64,000 bases of DNA from Xanthocytophaga agilis (GCF_030068605.1 NZ_JASJOU010000016.1:169635-233634); one strand, 5' to 3'. Counted from the stretch's first letter, positions 1 to 8,020 are shown. The notes: generated from the sequence alone by a model not told the origin. Numbers and translations: made by a program.

Positions 1-34
1 GATCAAATACAATACCAAATGTATAGAATTATAA

Positions 35-69
35 TAAAAAACCCGCAAGGATGGTGGTAATCCTGCGGG
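35..69 (-). terminator. Intrinsic terminator of the gene at 126-560
   Basis: Read on the minus strand, a hairpin with arms at 42-51 and 61-69 (one bulged base) is followed by a run of T (complement of the A run at 36-41). It lies directly downstream of the minus-strand gene ending at 126. Confidence 0.6.
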
Positions 70-125
70 CGCGTAGCGGCGTATTGGAGTGGGGCCGCCA
101 CTTTACGTATCTATATGTTATAATT

Positions 126-560
126 TTACTCCTGGATATACAGCCATTTGACTGCATTTACCAGCGAAGTGAATAATTCGATTTGTACAGTGGGCGGTAT
201 AACAAGAGAGGTATTGGCATTAAATAAACGCCATTCCTGCTCTGGAGGAGTCAGCTGAGCAATATAACGGAGCCCTTGTTCATTGGCAACAGGTAACCAT
301 TCATTCACCAACCAGCGATTAATCTCTGGCAATAGTGGACTATATTTAATAGCATAGCTATCAATAATCAGACGTGAACAGTGATTTTGCTCAATAAATT
401 CCAGGCACTCTCCAAATCCTTTGCGAGCTTCAATAAAGGTTAATTGATTTGCACAGCTTACAAATAACCATTGATTGACCTTGTCATAATAGACGACAAT
501 ATTATCAGTATCAAACTTTAGTTTCATATTTCCGTAACTGGTAGCTTTAGAGGTTTTCAT
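126..560 (-). CDS. Hypothetical protein, 144 aa, STAS/SpoIIAA-like in outline
   Basis: The ATG lies at 560-558 and the stop at 126. The soluble 144-residue product has no signal peptide or membrane segment. Its layout (strand, a long helix around residues 42-60, then a strand with LIIDSYAI around 63-70) resembles small single-domain proteins of the STAS/SpoIIAA type that are frequent in Cytophagales and often sit alone. This is only a fold impression: no catalytic residues are visible. The gene is monocistronic with its own terminator and a 500-bp upstream gap. Confidence 0.7.
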   Translation of the reverse strand: MKTSKATSYGNMKLKFDTDNIVVYYDKVNQWLFVSCANQLTFIEARKGFGECLEFIEQNHCSRLIIDSYAIKYSPLLPEINRWLVNEWLPVANEQGLRYIAQLTPPEQEWRLFNANTSLVIPPTVQIELFTSLVNAVKWLYIQE

Positions 561-871
561 AGTTACTCATTAATACTATATTCCTACCATTATTTACTAA
601 CAATTAGATTAACGCTGGCTTTCCTTAGATAAACGCAAATTCTGCAGGCATTAACCTATATGCGATATCTTTTTTACAGACACTAGTATAATACAAATAG
701 CATACCAGCCTTATACTCTTTCAGGTTGGTATGCTATGAAATATTTATTACAAAATACCTGTTTAAAATAGTTTACCTTTTCGAATAACCCTCACTAATA
801 GTATATGAATATCAGAACACATTGTGGATGAAGTCATTAGCGCTACCAATATCTTTCAACATGCTACAGTT

Positions 872-964
872 ATGGAACAATTTACTCTTTTATTTATTGC
901 TATTGTTTTTTTAGGAATGGGGCTTGCGGCAAACCTCACAGAGAAAAAGCATAGCTCACATTAA
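872..964 (+). CDS. Possible 30-aa single-pass membrane peptide
   Basis: An ATG at 872 opens a 30-codon frame whose residues 4-20 are a clean hydrophobic segment (FTLLFIAIVFLGMGLAA) followed by a short charged and histidine-containing tail. The frame stays open upstream to 809, so a GTG start at 824 (46 aa) is possible. A strong intrinsic terminator follows 32 bp after the stop, which supports transcription in this direction. This is the only candidate gene in the 500-bp gap 561-1060. No family is recognised. Confidence 0.35.
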   Translation: MEQFTLLFIAIVFLGMGLAANLTEKKHSSH

Positions 965-996
965 TTGGTTTTACGACTAGGTTTAAAATGCCAAAA

Positions 997-1025
997 GGCT
1001 CTCTTACTTATAAGAGAGCCTTTTT
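997..1025 (+). terminator. Bidirectional intrinsic terminator
   Basis: A perfect 10-bp stem (997-1006 with 1011-1020, 4-base loop) is followed by five T. An A run on the left side gives T residues on the other strand, so it can also end the minus-strand gene at 1061-1993. Confidence 0.8.
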
Positions 1026-1060
1026 ATTGATAGAAGAACAGACCTCAAAATAGGTAATTG

Positions 1061-1993
1061 TTAATCAGGCTTCTGATGAAACATAGCTGACAAAAATGCA
1101 TACAGTTCAGGATGTTTCCTATGAAACTTCTCCGGATTATCGAAAAAGTACTCACTTACCACAGCAAGAAATTCAGCATTGTTTGTCAATCCATAGGGAT
1201 TAATATCCGAATGCCCTTTCTGAATGCTATCAATTTCCTGTTTGACGGCTTGCAGCCATCCACTTGTATAAGAATGATTCAGGAATATTTCAGGTAAACC
1301 ATCCACTGCTCCATCTTCTTTATCAAGCAAATGTACAAACTCATGAATGCCAACATTATTTTTATTGGCGGTACCATCAAATCCTGCTATCAGATCAGGC
1401 TTTGATAAAATCATACTATGCTCCATAAACCGATTGCCGACCATACCCGTAATACGCTGTTCATGTCCCTCATATCGTGTTGTCTGAAAGGATTCGTCAA
1501 AAGAATTAGGATAAATTAATATTTCGTGAATAGAACGATAATCATAGAAAGGAAACGCAAATGTAGGAATTATGGCACTGGCAGCTACCAATAGTTTAAT
1601 TGTATCGTCAATCTCAGTATCTATTCCTTCAATCTTTTTTTCTGCCAGAAAAAACTGAACCCGTGTATTAAATATCTCTTTTTCCGGTTCTGTGAGGTCC
1701 TGATAATAGGTAGAATGTTCTTCCAGATAGCGCTTCCATGCTTCTGGAAAGGGACTATTAATCAGCTTCAGCCTTCTATAATACTTTTTATTGTATTGCC
1801 AGTGCACTATACCAATACATAACCAAAGCAACAAACAAATAATTGTAGCAATCTCAAGCTTTTCTGTAGGACTGATGATATATAATAAGCCTGCGGTAAG
1901 AAAAGCAAACAGCCCTGTCCAAAGCTGACTACTAAGTAACTTTTTCCGATAAGTAGATTGATACGTGATTGTATGATCTGAAGGGATAATCAT
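1061..1993 (-). CDS. mtfA: MtfA-family (M90) zinc metallopeptidase, membrane-anchored
   Basis: The protein has 310 residues. Residues about 25-40 and 47-64 form two membrane segments, so the rest is probably cytoplasmic and tethered. The catalytic motif is HEFVH at residues 217-221, followed by LLDKEDGAVDG, which matches the HEFxHxLD signature of MtfA (Mlc titration factor A), a glutamate zinc peptidase. In enterobacteria MtfA binds the repressor Mlc and controls glucose PTS genes. Bacteroidota lack that circuit, so the substrate here is unknown. Divergent from the sigma factor gene at 2120 across a 126-bp gap. Confidence 0.88.
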   Translation of the reverse strand: MIIPSDHTITYQSTYRKKLLSSQLWTGLFAFLTAGLLYIISPTEKLEIATIICLLLWLCIGIVHWQYNKKYYRRLKLINSPFPEAWKRYLEEHSTYYQDLTEPEKEIFNTRVQFFLAEKKIEGIDTEIDDTIKLLVAASAIIPTFAFPFYDYRSIHEILIYPNSFDESFQTTRYEGHEQRITGMVGNRFMEHSMILSKPDLIAGFDGTANKNNVGIHEFVHLLDKEDGAVDGLPEIFLNHSYTSGWLQAVKQEIDSIQKGHSDINPYGLTNNAEFLAVVSEYFFDNPEKFHRKHPELYAFLSAMFHQKPD

Positions 1994-2119
1994 AAAATGG
2001 TGTAGATTGATCTCAGGTAGCTTTATTTCAATTATTTTTTGCCAATGTGTAAGTTTTGGTTTTTAAAAACAACTTATTCTGTAAAATACAACAGGATGAT
2101 AGTTGAAACTTAATAATCA

Positions 2120-2593
2120 ATGGAAAAAATATTCTTAAAAGCCATTCATGAACACCAGAACCTTATTTATAAAATATGCCACATGTATCGTGACACTAAG
2201 GAAGACCAAAAAGATTTATTTCAGGAAATCGTATTTCAACTCTGGAAGGCCTTTCCTCATTTTCGGAGTGAATCTAAAATTACTACCTGGATGTATCGTA
2301 TAGCTTTAAACACTGCTATACTGGAATTCCGGAAATCAAAACTTCCCATTTCGTATTCAGACCAACTGCCAGATCAAGTATCTGTACCCGGTCCGGTTGA
2401 AGAACTAGATCAGGAAGAACAAATGTATCAATTGGTTAGGTGCCTGGATGTTTCTGAACGGGCCATACTTACTTTGTATCTGGAAGAATATTCCTACAAA
2501 GAAATCGCAGACATTACCGGGATTACCGAAAACTATGTAGGTGTAAAAATCAATCGTATCAAAGAAAAACTTAAATCACTCTCAAACAGATAA
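2120..2593 (+). CDS. ECF-type RNA polymerase sigma factor
   Basis: 157 residues, the usual length of a group IV sigma factor. Region 2 is at residues about 10-75 (DLFQEIVFQLWKAF, then TTWMYRIALNTAI). Region 4, a helix-turn-helix, is at about 105-155 (YSYKEIADITGITENYVGVKI). The next gene starts 4 bp after its stop, so the two are translationally coupled. That partner is a small membrane protein, which fits a sigma factor and regulator pair, although its sequence is not a typical zinc anti-sigma factor. The target genes are not apparent. Confidence 0.92.
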   Translation: MEKIFLKAIHEHQNLIYKICHMYRDTKEDQKDLFQEIVFQLWKAFPHFRSESKITTWMYRIALNTAILEFRKSKLPISYSDQLPDQVSVPGPVEELDQEEQMYQLVRCLDVSERAILTLYLEEYSYKEIADITGITENYVGVKINRIKEKLKSLSNR

Positions 2594-2597
2594 CTCT

Positions 2598-3146
2598 ATG
2601 GATTTCGAATCACTAAAGTCAAATTGGGAAAAGTCCCAAGGCACCCCCAAACAGGAATCAGAACTGAAACAAATGACCCATATCAATCAACATCCGGCCT
2701 TAAAAAAGATACGAGTGAGACTGATATTGGAAGCAGGACTTCTGGTATTTATACTATTTATCTACAGAGACTGGTTTGACGGAGCCCACAAACCGCTCTA
2801 TATTAATATACTTTTGGGAATCAGTATTTTTCTGTTTATTCTCAATGATGTGTTGAGCTATCTGGCGATAAAGAATCCTGTTGTGTCAGGTACTATAAAA
2901 ACATCTGTAGAAAAACATATTGTTACATTAAGGCGACTCTCTGTCTTTTCATTGCTTGCTTCTGCTATTTACAGTGCGTTCCTTTTGAGTTTTCTTACTT
3001 CTACTATTCACTTTACTACTATCAAATACTTTATGCTGGCGGGTATTATTTGTACGATGCTAATTCTGCTTTACGCTTCTTATTGGCAATGGGAGAAGCG
3101 AATTCGTAGTTTTGCTGAGGTTATTAAGGAGTTTACAGACGTATAA
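2598..3146 (+). CDS. Membrane protein coupled to the ECF sigma factor, putative anti-sigma
   Basis: 182 residues with a soluble N-terminal part (1-38; MDFESLKSNWEKSQG is the common beginning of small proteins encoded after Bacteroidota ECF factors). Four membrane segments follow at about 42-56, 68-86, 113-133 and 140-160. The cytoplasmic N-terminus could hold the sigma factor. No zinc-binding HxxxCxxC motif is present. The role as anti-sigma factor is inferred from position only. Confidence 0.75.
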   Translation: MDFESLKSNWEKSQGTPKQESELKQMTHINQHPALKKIRVRLILEAGLLVFILFIYRDWFDGAHKPLYINILLGISIFLFILNDVLSYLAIKNPVVSGTIKTSVEKHIVTLRRLSVFSLLASAIYSAFLLSFLTSTIHFTTIKYFMLAGIICTMLILLYASYWQWEKRIRSFAEVIKEFTDV

Positions 3147-3239
3147 AGACCTTCTGATTTCGTTTTCTTACAATTTCAGAAGAAATCTGCCTACTACTTT
3201 TGATGCATACTTTAGTATTCACTCAAAACACACATCAAA

Positions 3240-3389
3240 ATGGAACGGACAACACATGTAACTTTTGACAAGTCGGCGTATAATCCAGTCGTATTTAAAA
3301 CCTACAAACTTGTCAAGAAACTAACCAAGTACACTATCTACATTACAATGTTGTATTTTATGTTTGAAGGATTTATGGCATGGAAGTAG
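3240..3389 (+). CDS. Small 49-aa protein, basic with hydrophobic C-terminus
   Basis: ATG 3240, TAG 3387. The 49-residue product starts polar and basic (FKTYKLVKKLTK at 19-30) and ends in a hydrophobic and aromatic stretch (YTIYITMLYFMFEGFMAW). A strong terminator follows 11 bp after the stop, and no other gene lies in 3147-3431. It sits just outside the left end of the integrated element, so it belongs to the original chromosomal neighbourhood of tRNA-Leu. No family is recognised; it may be a small membrane-associated peptide. Confidence 0.45.
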   Translation: MERTTHVTFDKSAYNPVVFKTYKLVKKLTKYTIYITMLYFMFEGFMAWK

Positions 3390-3395
3390 ACAAAC

Positions 3396-3429
3396 AAAAA
3401 GGCGATCTTTTAAAGGATCGCCTTTTTGT
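3396..3429. terminator. Bidirectional terminator, probably the original tRNA-Leu terminator
   Basis: Stem 3401-3407 pairs with 3416-3422, with further pairing inside, an A run on the left and a T run on the right. On the plus strand it ends the 49-aa gene. On the minus strand it lies immediately after the displaced 15-bp copy of the tRNA-Leu 3' end (3432-3446), the place expected for the tRNA terminator before the element inserted. Confidence 0.8.
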
Positions 3430-3431
3430 TT

Positions 3432-3446
3432 AGTACCCGAGGCCGG
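3432..3446. repeat. Left attachment repeat (copy of tRNA-Leu 3' end)
   Basis: The 15 bases AGTACCCGAGGCCGG are identical to 23513-23527. Similarity stops on both sides. This copy has no tRNA attached, so it is the chromosomal half pushed away by integration. Confidence 0.88.
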
Positions 3447-3510
3447 TACACAACCTAAAGTACAAATTCTTGAAATACAATTAATTACGATACAATTTTA
3501 AGCATTGAGT

Positions 3511-3527
3511 GACAAATGGGTGACAAA
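3511..3527. repeat. Left copy of 17-bp direct repeat, putative integrase arm site
   Basis: GACAAATGGGTGACAAA occurs here and at 23398-23414 in the same orientation, 65 bp and about 100 bp inside the two attachment cores. Each copy contains GACAAA twice, 11 bp apart, which fits an arm-type binding site with two half sites. The rest of 3447-3611 shows no other clear feature. Confidence 0.6.
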
Positions 3528-3611
3528 AATAGATTGAAGGACATACCTTATACTTTTTGTTACCATTTAATCTTTGCACATTAGATCTTTAACATATTTA
3601 TCTGATATGCT

Positions 3612-5441
3612 CTATTTTTGCTTATACTGATATGCAAAATACTCCAAGAAAGTCCTATGTAGAAAAGTCACACCTCCACCTACGCGCTGCAAAAAGACCA
3701 ATGCTATTGTCTTCTCAAAAAATCTTCTATAATTCAAAGGACTCTTTCGACTAAGAAAAGTTATAAGACGCAGGGTATAATGCTGGATAACGGCAAGTCC
3801 GCCGTACCAGAAGCCAAACGTAAATGTAGCAAAGTATGCAACAATTAAAGAAAGGTCAGACATCCATGAGGCACCAGTTACGAAAGCAATTGAGTTAAAT
3901 AATATTATTGAAGGTGCAAAACCGACGGTTATTGAAACAAATGCCGCATTTCTTAGAGAATTATGAATACCCTGATTTAACTTTAATCTTTTCGCTTTAT
4001 CGACCGGCACTGAAACTAACCCTTCTCTGATACAAAAAAGATATCCAAATACGAATGATTCAAGTAGTTTTACAGGAGATAATAATGCAGCAAAAAAAAA
4101 GCCTAATGTTATTCTCTCTCTACTATTGAAAGGACTTGCGATGCCTCTCTCTAATCCCTTAGCGGCACCTTTCCAAGACCATGTTAGTTTTTCTACTACA
4201 GAAACGTCCAATTGAGACGATTTAGCTGCAAAAAACATGTTACCAAAATGTGCAAGTACCCCTCCTATCAAAGCACAAAAACATCCCAAGATTGTTGCTA
4301 ATACAAAAGCTCCTTGCATGGCATAAAAAAGAAATATTGCCCCTCCTATGATAAAAGCTGGAAGTATACTCACAACAATTGTATACATTGCTAATTGCCA
4401 ATTATTAGATAGCCAGGTAGGTTGCAACATTTCTAGATAAAACTCAGACTGATTATTCTTCTGCATTTGAAATGCTATCCAATACAGTTCTCTAAGAATT
4501 ATATCTTTACTTATTGCTTGAATTAAAGCAGGTTTTCTATCAAACATTCTTTTAATGAATGTTTCAAATAAATGTTTTCGCCTTTCTGAAATTGATTCGA
4601 AGTCTCTTTCTGTTAAGTCTTCATAAGTCAAACCTTGGTAAGCAAGACACATTACACTGACCATCAAAGGGGTTTTGGCTAATTCCTGCAATATTAAATC
4701 TTGGTTGAATACTCTTTCCAATCCATTAAATTTTTCAGCATTTTTAGCCAAGTATATTTTAACATGATTAGTTGTAAGTGGTTGCAAGCATAAAGCAGCT
4801 GGAACGTTAAGTTTTTTCGTCAATGATATATACTCTTCTTGACGACAAGATACCACTAGGCCAGATAGGCCATAGTCTCGCATAAAAATGTTAATTTCTT
4901 TTACACACATTAATCGGAATTCAGTCTTAACCTCATCAAGCCCATCTAACAGCATAAGGAGTCTGTGATTTTTGAGCCATTTTCTCGTATTTCTCTTTGG
5001 AGATAAATTTCTAAGACTCAATTCATTTACAATCCATTCAAAAATAGATGTTCGTTCATTGGCCCATGAAGTAAGATTTAATATAACAGGAATAGGAAGG
5101 GTTGGATCTTGCTGAGCACAAGCTATTAATTCTTTTGCAAGTTGTAGAAGGGTAAAAGTCTTACCTGCTCCTGCAGCCCCAAGAATCAAAAGAAGCCTAC
5201 CTTCTTTATTAAATATATCAATAACACTACTATTCTGTGAATATATTTTTTTTTCCTTTTGTGGAATCTCAATAATATCCTTAAAAGAAGTATTACTTAC
5301 TTCTTCTAAATTTACTTTATCGATCTCTAAATAGGTGTCAGTTAATAGAGAATGCTTTAATACGCCTTCAATCCAGAAGTGATTCACTCTCTGAAGTAGG
5401 TGTAACTGATTACTTCTATCCTCTAAATCAGAAGTACTCAA
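3612..5441 (-). CDS. NACHT-type STAND NTPase with C-terminal membrane segments
   Basis: The 609-residue frame is counted from TTG 5441; no ATG or GTG precedes the Walker A motif. N-terminal part: LLQRVNHFWIEGVL (15-28), the helical lead-in common to this NACHT group. NACHT domain: Walker A GAAGAGKT (88-95), Walker B LMLLDGLDE (162-170), sensor arginine in VSCRQEEY (R200). Membrane segments lie at about 352-373, 376-398, 499-521 and 529-551, perhaps one more near 445-470. The end motif FLHRTFLEYFAY (593-604) is the conserved tail of the NACHT module. Bacterial NACHT proteins act as phage sensors whose nucleotide-driven assembly activates an effector. Here the membrane segments could be the effector. 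The minus-strand frame stays open upstream to 5615, overlapping the partner gene. Confidence 0.87.
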   Translation of the reverse strand: MSTSDLEDRSNQLHLLQRVNHFWIEGVLKHSLLTDTYLEIDKVNLEEVSNTSFKDIIEIPQKEKKIYSQNSSVIDIFNKEGRLLLILGAAGAGKTFTLLQLAKELIACAQQDPTLPIPVILNLTSWANERTSIFEWIVNELSLRNLSPKRNTRKWLKNHRLLMLLDGLDEVKTEFRLMCVKEINIFMRDYGLSGLVVSCRQEEYISLTKKLNVPAALCLQPLTTNHVKIYLAKNAEKFNGLERVFNQDLILQELAKTPLMVSVMCLAYQGLTYEDLTERDFESISERRKHLFETFIKRMFDRKPALIQAISKDIILRELYWIAFQMQKNNQSEFYLEMLQPTWLSNNWQLAMYTIVVSILPAFIIGGAIFLFYAMQGAFVLATILGCFCALIGGVLAHFGNMFFAAKSSQLDVSVVEKLTWSWKGAAKGLERGIASPFNSRERITLGFFFAALLSPVKLLESFVFGYLFCIREGLVSVPVDKAKRLKLNQGIHNSLRNAAFVSITVGFAPSIILFNSIAFVTGASWMSDLSLIVAYFATFTFGFWYGGLAVIQHYTLRLITFLSRKSPLNYRRFFEKTIALVFLQRVGGGVTFLHRTFLEYFAYQYKQK

Positions 5442-5578
5442 CGAATACTCAACCTTGAAATTCTTTATGTTTTGCGAAGTTCTTATAATAATATCTCTGG
5501 CATTTACATGCTGAAAAGAGACAATTGGTTCATGAAAGATGGAGGCAGTTGAGAAAATGGTAGATTCTCTTGCCTCTA

Positions 5579-6034
5579 TTACGGGTTTACATGGTTGCCT
5601 CCACCAGCCCTTACATCATTTATTGTTATATCACCTTTAAATTCTCCTTTCTTTATCTTTACACCTGTTCCAGTAGATATTATTGTTCCGATTTTAAGCG
5701 AAGCAGCTTTTACTTCTTCAATATCCACACCTAATGCAGTTAAAGATTGGGTGTCATATTTTGAAACTAGATCAAGAAGATGTTGTGACAATGCTAATAT
5801 TTCAGAGTCATTTGCTACATTAGTTTCACTTAGATCTTCGGCTAACGAACTTTGTTTTATTTTTGACTCAGGCTTGCTTTCGAGAGGCTGAAGATTTACA
5901 TTTTTATATTTAGTAACGATTATATTTTTAATACCTTCATATGCGTCTTTGATAAGACTTTCCCCGGTTGGTTTAAGAGCAGCAGCAGCTCCTGCTGCCA
6001 ATGCTGTAACAATAGAGCTAATTATAGGATCCAT
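5579..6034 (-). CDS. Small NACHT-associated protein, 151 aa
   Basis: Residues 1-45 begin MDPIISSIVTALAAGAAAAL and continue as a helix with KDAYEGIKNIIVTKY. This is the typical opening of small effector- or adaptor-like domains found at the N-terminus of, or beside, bacterial NACHT proteins. The middle is polar; residues 75-110 are helical. The tail, with GTGVKIKKGEFKGDITINDV and then glycines, is the strand-rich GDITI...AGGG type seen before NTPase domains. Encoded immediately upstream of the NACHT frame and overlapping it in the -1 frame. Probably the adaptor or effector half of the same system, possibly fused by frameshifting. Confidence 0.7.
   Translation of the reverse strand: MDPIISSIVTALAAGAAAALKPTGESLIKDAYEGIKNIIVTKYKNVNLQPLESKPESKIKQSSLAEDLSETNVANDSEILALSQHLLDLVSKYDTQSLTALGVDIEEVKAASLKIGTIISTGTGVKIKKGEFKGDITINDVRAGGGNHVNP
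5582..5588 (-). other. Possible -1 frameshift heptamer joining partner and NACHT
   Basis: On the minus strand the partner gene ends GTA AAC CCG TAA. The heptamer A AAC CCG (5588-5582) has the X XXY YYZ form and directly precedes the stop. Slipping back one base gives AAA CCC GTA ATA GAG, which is exactly the NACHT frame, open without a stop from 5615 to 3612. A fused product of about 806 residues would result. A recent indel or a sequencing error would look the same. Confidence 0.45.
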
Positions 6035-6118
6035 CTCTTTATTAGAGTATTGATAAACTAAAATTAAATAAAGATAGATTTACGCTCCTTGTCAATACCT
6101 CAAATGAGGTATATTTAA

Positions 6119-6152
6119 TAACTACCAGAACAAAAATTAGCTCTGGTAGTTA
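6119..6152. terminator. Hairpin between 6244 gene and NACHT partner, possible terminator
   Basis: An 11-bp perfect inverted repeat (6119-6129 and 6142-6152) with a 12-base loop but no T run on either strand. It may end the upstream minus-strand operon (6244-7899) or act as a regulatory site. Confidence 0.35.
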
Positions 6153-6243
6153 TTGATTAAATCCCTTAAAACCCATGAAGTCAAAGAACATGACCCCTCA
6201 AAGTTGAGGAATTAGGATGACTCACTTTTGAGCCATCAAATAT

Positions 6244-6645
6244 TTATCTACTCTTATCTGTTTTCTTTTGGCTGCTTTTACGAGCATATCCATACCCTTC
6301 CTTCTCTGCAATGGCGTCAATCTTCTTTTTAGCATTGTTAGGCAGAAATCCAAAACGATGCATTTTCGTTAGTAGCTCCTCACAGTCAAAGCAGTAAACT
6401 TCTACCGTGTATTGCTTCTTTCGTTTGGGATCATACTCTCCAATATTTTTGAATTGAGACTGAAACAGGCAGTAGTTGTCCCCTGTAATCACTACGGTTA
6501 CAGGGAACGACAACGGATTGGGAAATAAAACTTTATCAGGCTTAAACTGTATCAGAAGATTGTGTCTACCTGGATTGTCTTCTATGATCTGGTAGACAAC
6601 ACCTGCCTTACGCAGCAGCCTTTTCAGATCCGGAAACGTGTTCAT
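6244..6645 (-). CDS. Hypothetical protein, 133 aa
   Basis: The start ATG at 6645-6643 (MNTFPDLKRLLRK) is preferred over a frame extension to 6693, because it shortens the overlap with the upstream gene to 38 bp. The basic C-terminus (KKKIDAIAEKEG then ARKSSQKKTDKSR) and a central beta-rich part with FDCEELLTKMHRFGFLP suggest a small nucleic-acid- or protein-binding protein, but no family is recognised. Last gene of a four-gene minus-strand block of element-specific genes driven from the switch region at 7.9-8.0 kb. Confidence 0.65.
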   Translation of the reverse strand: MNTFPDLKRLLRKAGVVYQIIEDNPGRHNLLIQFKPDKVLFPNPLSFPVTVVITGDNYCLFQSQFKNIGEYDPKRKKQYTVEVYCFDCEELLTKMHRFGFLPNNAKKKIDAIAEKEGYGYARKSSQKKTDKSR

Positions 6646-7318
6646 TAGGCTCAACCAGGGATTTATAAACAAAGATAGCTTCCAGTATATCATTAAGAGG
6701 ACGACTCATTTTTTGTATTTCCTGTACATCCCGCATTCTATCTCCCCGTATGATGGTTTGTAGAATAATCGTAAAGTCTGAACTTAGCTTTAGCCTTTTA
6801 CTTTCCAGTTTGTCATAATCTGGTTCTTTAAAGCCTGTAATTTCACTTACGAAGAAGCCAGCTACCTGTTTAGCTGTGTAGACAATAAAGTGTCCCTTTT
6901 GCCAATCGAAGTCAATAGGTTTTACTGGTAGGACAAAATCTTCGAACTCCCATGCTAATCTATCGTAATCTACATTACTGAGTCTGACTTTTTCAAAGGC
7001 TATTACTTTCAGCAAGGTTGTGTGTATGGTCTCTAACGTGGAATGAAAATTCTGTAAAGCCTTCTGTTCCGTTTCTCCATAAGAAAGAATCATTTTTTGT
7101 ATTCTCTGCAACAGGAATGTATAGAGCAGGGAGTCCTTCCGTTCTTCCTCTATATCGGGTGCAGGAGAAGGCGCAGGACCTTCTGCTTCTACATCTGGAG
7201 CAGAGGAAGGGATAACAGGCATGGTAGCTTTAGATTCAGTTTGTGTAGGCTCAGCTTGTACAGCACTGGCATTTTGTATAGTCTGAGTAGTTAAAGAATT
7301 TGATTTGGCAGATTTCAT
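6608..7318 (-). CDS. Hypothetical protein, 236 aa, proline-rich N-terminus
   Basis: Residues 1-60 are low complexity (Ala, Pro, Glu, Thr; APSPAPDIEEER) and probably disordered. Residues 65-236 are mostly helical and acidic to mixed. There are no membrane segments and no known motif. The 3' end overlaps the next gene in another frame by 38 bp, so the two are probably co-translated. Its position in the leftward transcript from the operator region suggests an early or regulatory element function; no more can be said. Confidence 0.7.
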   Translation of the reverse strand: MKSAKSNSLTTQTIQNASAVQAEPTQTESKATMPVIPSSAPDVEAEGPAPSPAPDIEEERKDSLLYTFLLQRIQKMILSYGETEQKALQNFHSTLETIHTTLLKVIAFEKVRLSNVDYDRLAWEFEDFVLPVKPIDFDWQKGHFIVYTAKQVAGFFVSEITGFKEPDYDKLESKRLKLSSDFTIILQTIIRGDRMRDVQEIQKMSRPLNDILEAIFVYKSLVEPNEHVSGSEKAAA

Positions 7319-7360
7319 GAGAGTGAAATGTTGTGATGTGAATAATAAGTGAATAGTAAA

Positions 7361-7672
7361 TTATTTTTGTCCGTCTACAAGATCCTCAAGTGCAGACATA
7401 AATCGATATAGCCTTTCAAACTGGTGGAAGTAGCCTTCAATAGTTGCCTCATTATCATATTGAGAATTCAGATACAGATAGGATTGAGCTTTAAAGAGCA
7501 AGTCTTTATGTTCTCTGATTAATCCTGCCGTAGCGTCTGCATCTGCTTCTAGTAAAATATTAAGTACATCTACTTTCTTCTTATCAAGGAAGTGGTTAGT
7601 AAGTAAGGACTGCTTTACTTTGCGAAAGGCTTTCTGTGAAGTTGATTCTGAAGCAGGACTTGGAGTTTCCAT
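7361..7672 (-). CDS. Hypothetical helical protein, 103 aa
   Basis: The ATG at 7672-7670 (METPSPASES) is chosen over a TTG three codons upstream. The product is almost entirely helical, for example LTNHFLDKKKVDVLNILLEA and FERLYRFMSALEDLVDG, with no membrane segment or known domain. Second gene of the leftward operon. Confidence 0.65.
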   Translation of the reverse strand: METPSPASESTSQKAFRKVKQSLLTNHFLDKKKVDVLNILLEADADATAGLIREHKDLLFKAQSYLYLNSQYDNEATIEGYFHQFERLYRFMSALEDLVDGQK

Positions 7673-7704
7673 AATGAACAATAGATAAAGAGTGAATGAA
7701 TGAT

Positions 7705-7899
7705 TTATAATGAGAATGATTGCATTAATATTTCTGTACTTTCAAAGCCAAGCAGACGGGCTACTGATTCCGGCGCAAAGCTGATTAGGCCTGTTCGTTT
7801 GTTCTTGATGATATAAACTGAGTCGTTACCTGTAACATACTCATACACCCATTCCGTGGGTGTTTCATCAATCAGTGCTATAGTTGCAGCTTCTGTCAT
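7705..7899 (-). CDS. Hypothetical 64-aa protein, first gene of leftward operon
   Basis: ATG 7899, TAA 7705. A compact acidic protein with strands (WVYEYVTGNDSVYIIKNKRT) followed by a helix. Being small, first in its operon and divergent from an HTH gene over an operator-rich 157-bp gap, it occupies the position of a Cro-like or antirepressor gene in phage switches. It shows no HTH itself, so that role is only positional. Confidence 0.6.
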   Translation of the reverse strand: MTEAATIALIDETPTEWVYEYVTGNDSVYIIKNKRTGLISFAPESVARLLGFESTEILMQSFSL

Positions 7900-7910
7900 A
7901 AAACCAAAAC

Positions 7911-7927
7911 AACACTTTATTGGTGTT
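7911..7927. promoter_or_regulatory. Operator 1, AACAC-N7-GTGTT
   Basis: A perfect 5-bp half-site inverted repeat with a 7-bp centre, lying in the leader of the leftward transcript. Same architecture as operators 2 and 3. Confidence 0.7.
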
Positions 7928-7964
7928 ATATCAAGACATAAAAAACGCCCTTAAGAGGACATTA

Positions 7965-7997
7965 CAAATGTAACACCATTTAAGTGTTGCATCCAAA
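7965..7997 (-). promoter_or_regulatory. Leftward promoter of the element switch
   Basis: On the minus strand, TTTG (7997-7994) is followed after 21 bp by TACATTTG (7972-7965), matching the Bacteroidota -33 TTTG and -7 TAnnTTTG boxes. Operator 2 fills most of the spacer, so a bound repressor would block it. Confidence 0.6.
7972..7988. promoter_or_regulatory. Operator 2, AACAC-N7-GTGTT
   Basis: Second perfect copy, 61 bp from operator 1 (start to start), inside the leftward promoter. Confidence 0.72.
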
Positions 7998-8003
7998 TAT
8001 TAT

Positions 8004-8020
8004 AACACTTTTTTTGTGTT
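8004..8020. promoter_or_regulatory. Operator 3, AACAC-N7-GTGTT
   Basis: Third perfect copy, 32 bp from operator 2, about three helical turns. It overlaps the -33 TTTG of the rightward promoter (8013-8016), as expected for autoregulation of the HTH gene. Confidence 0.72.
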
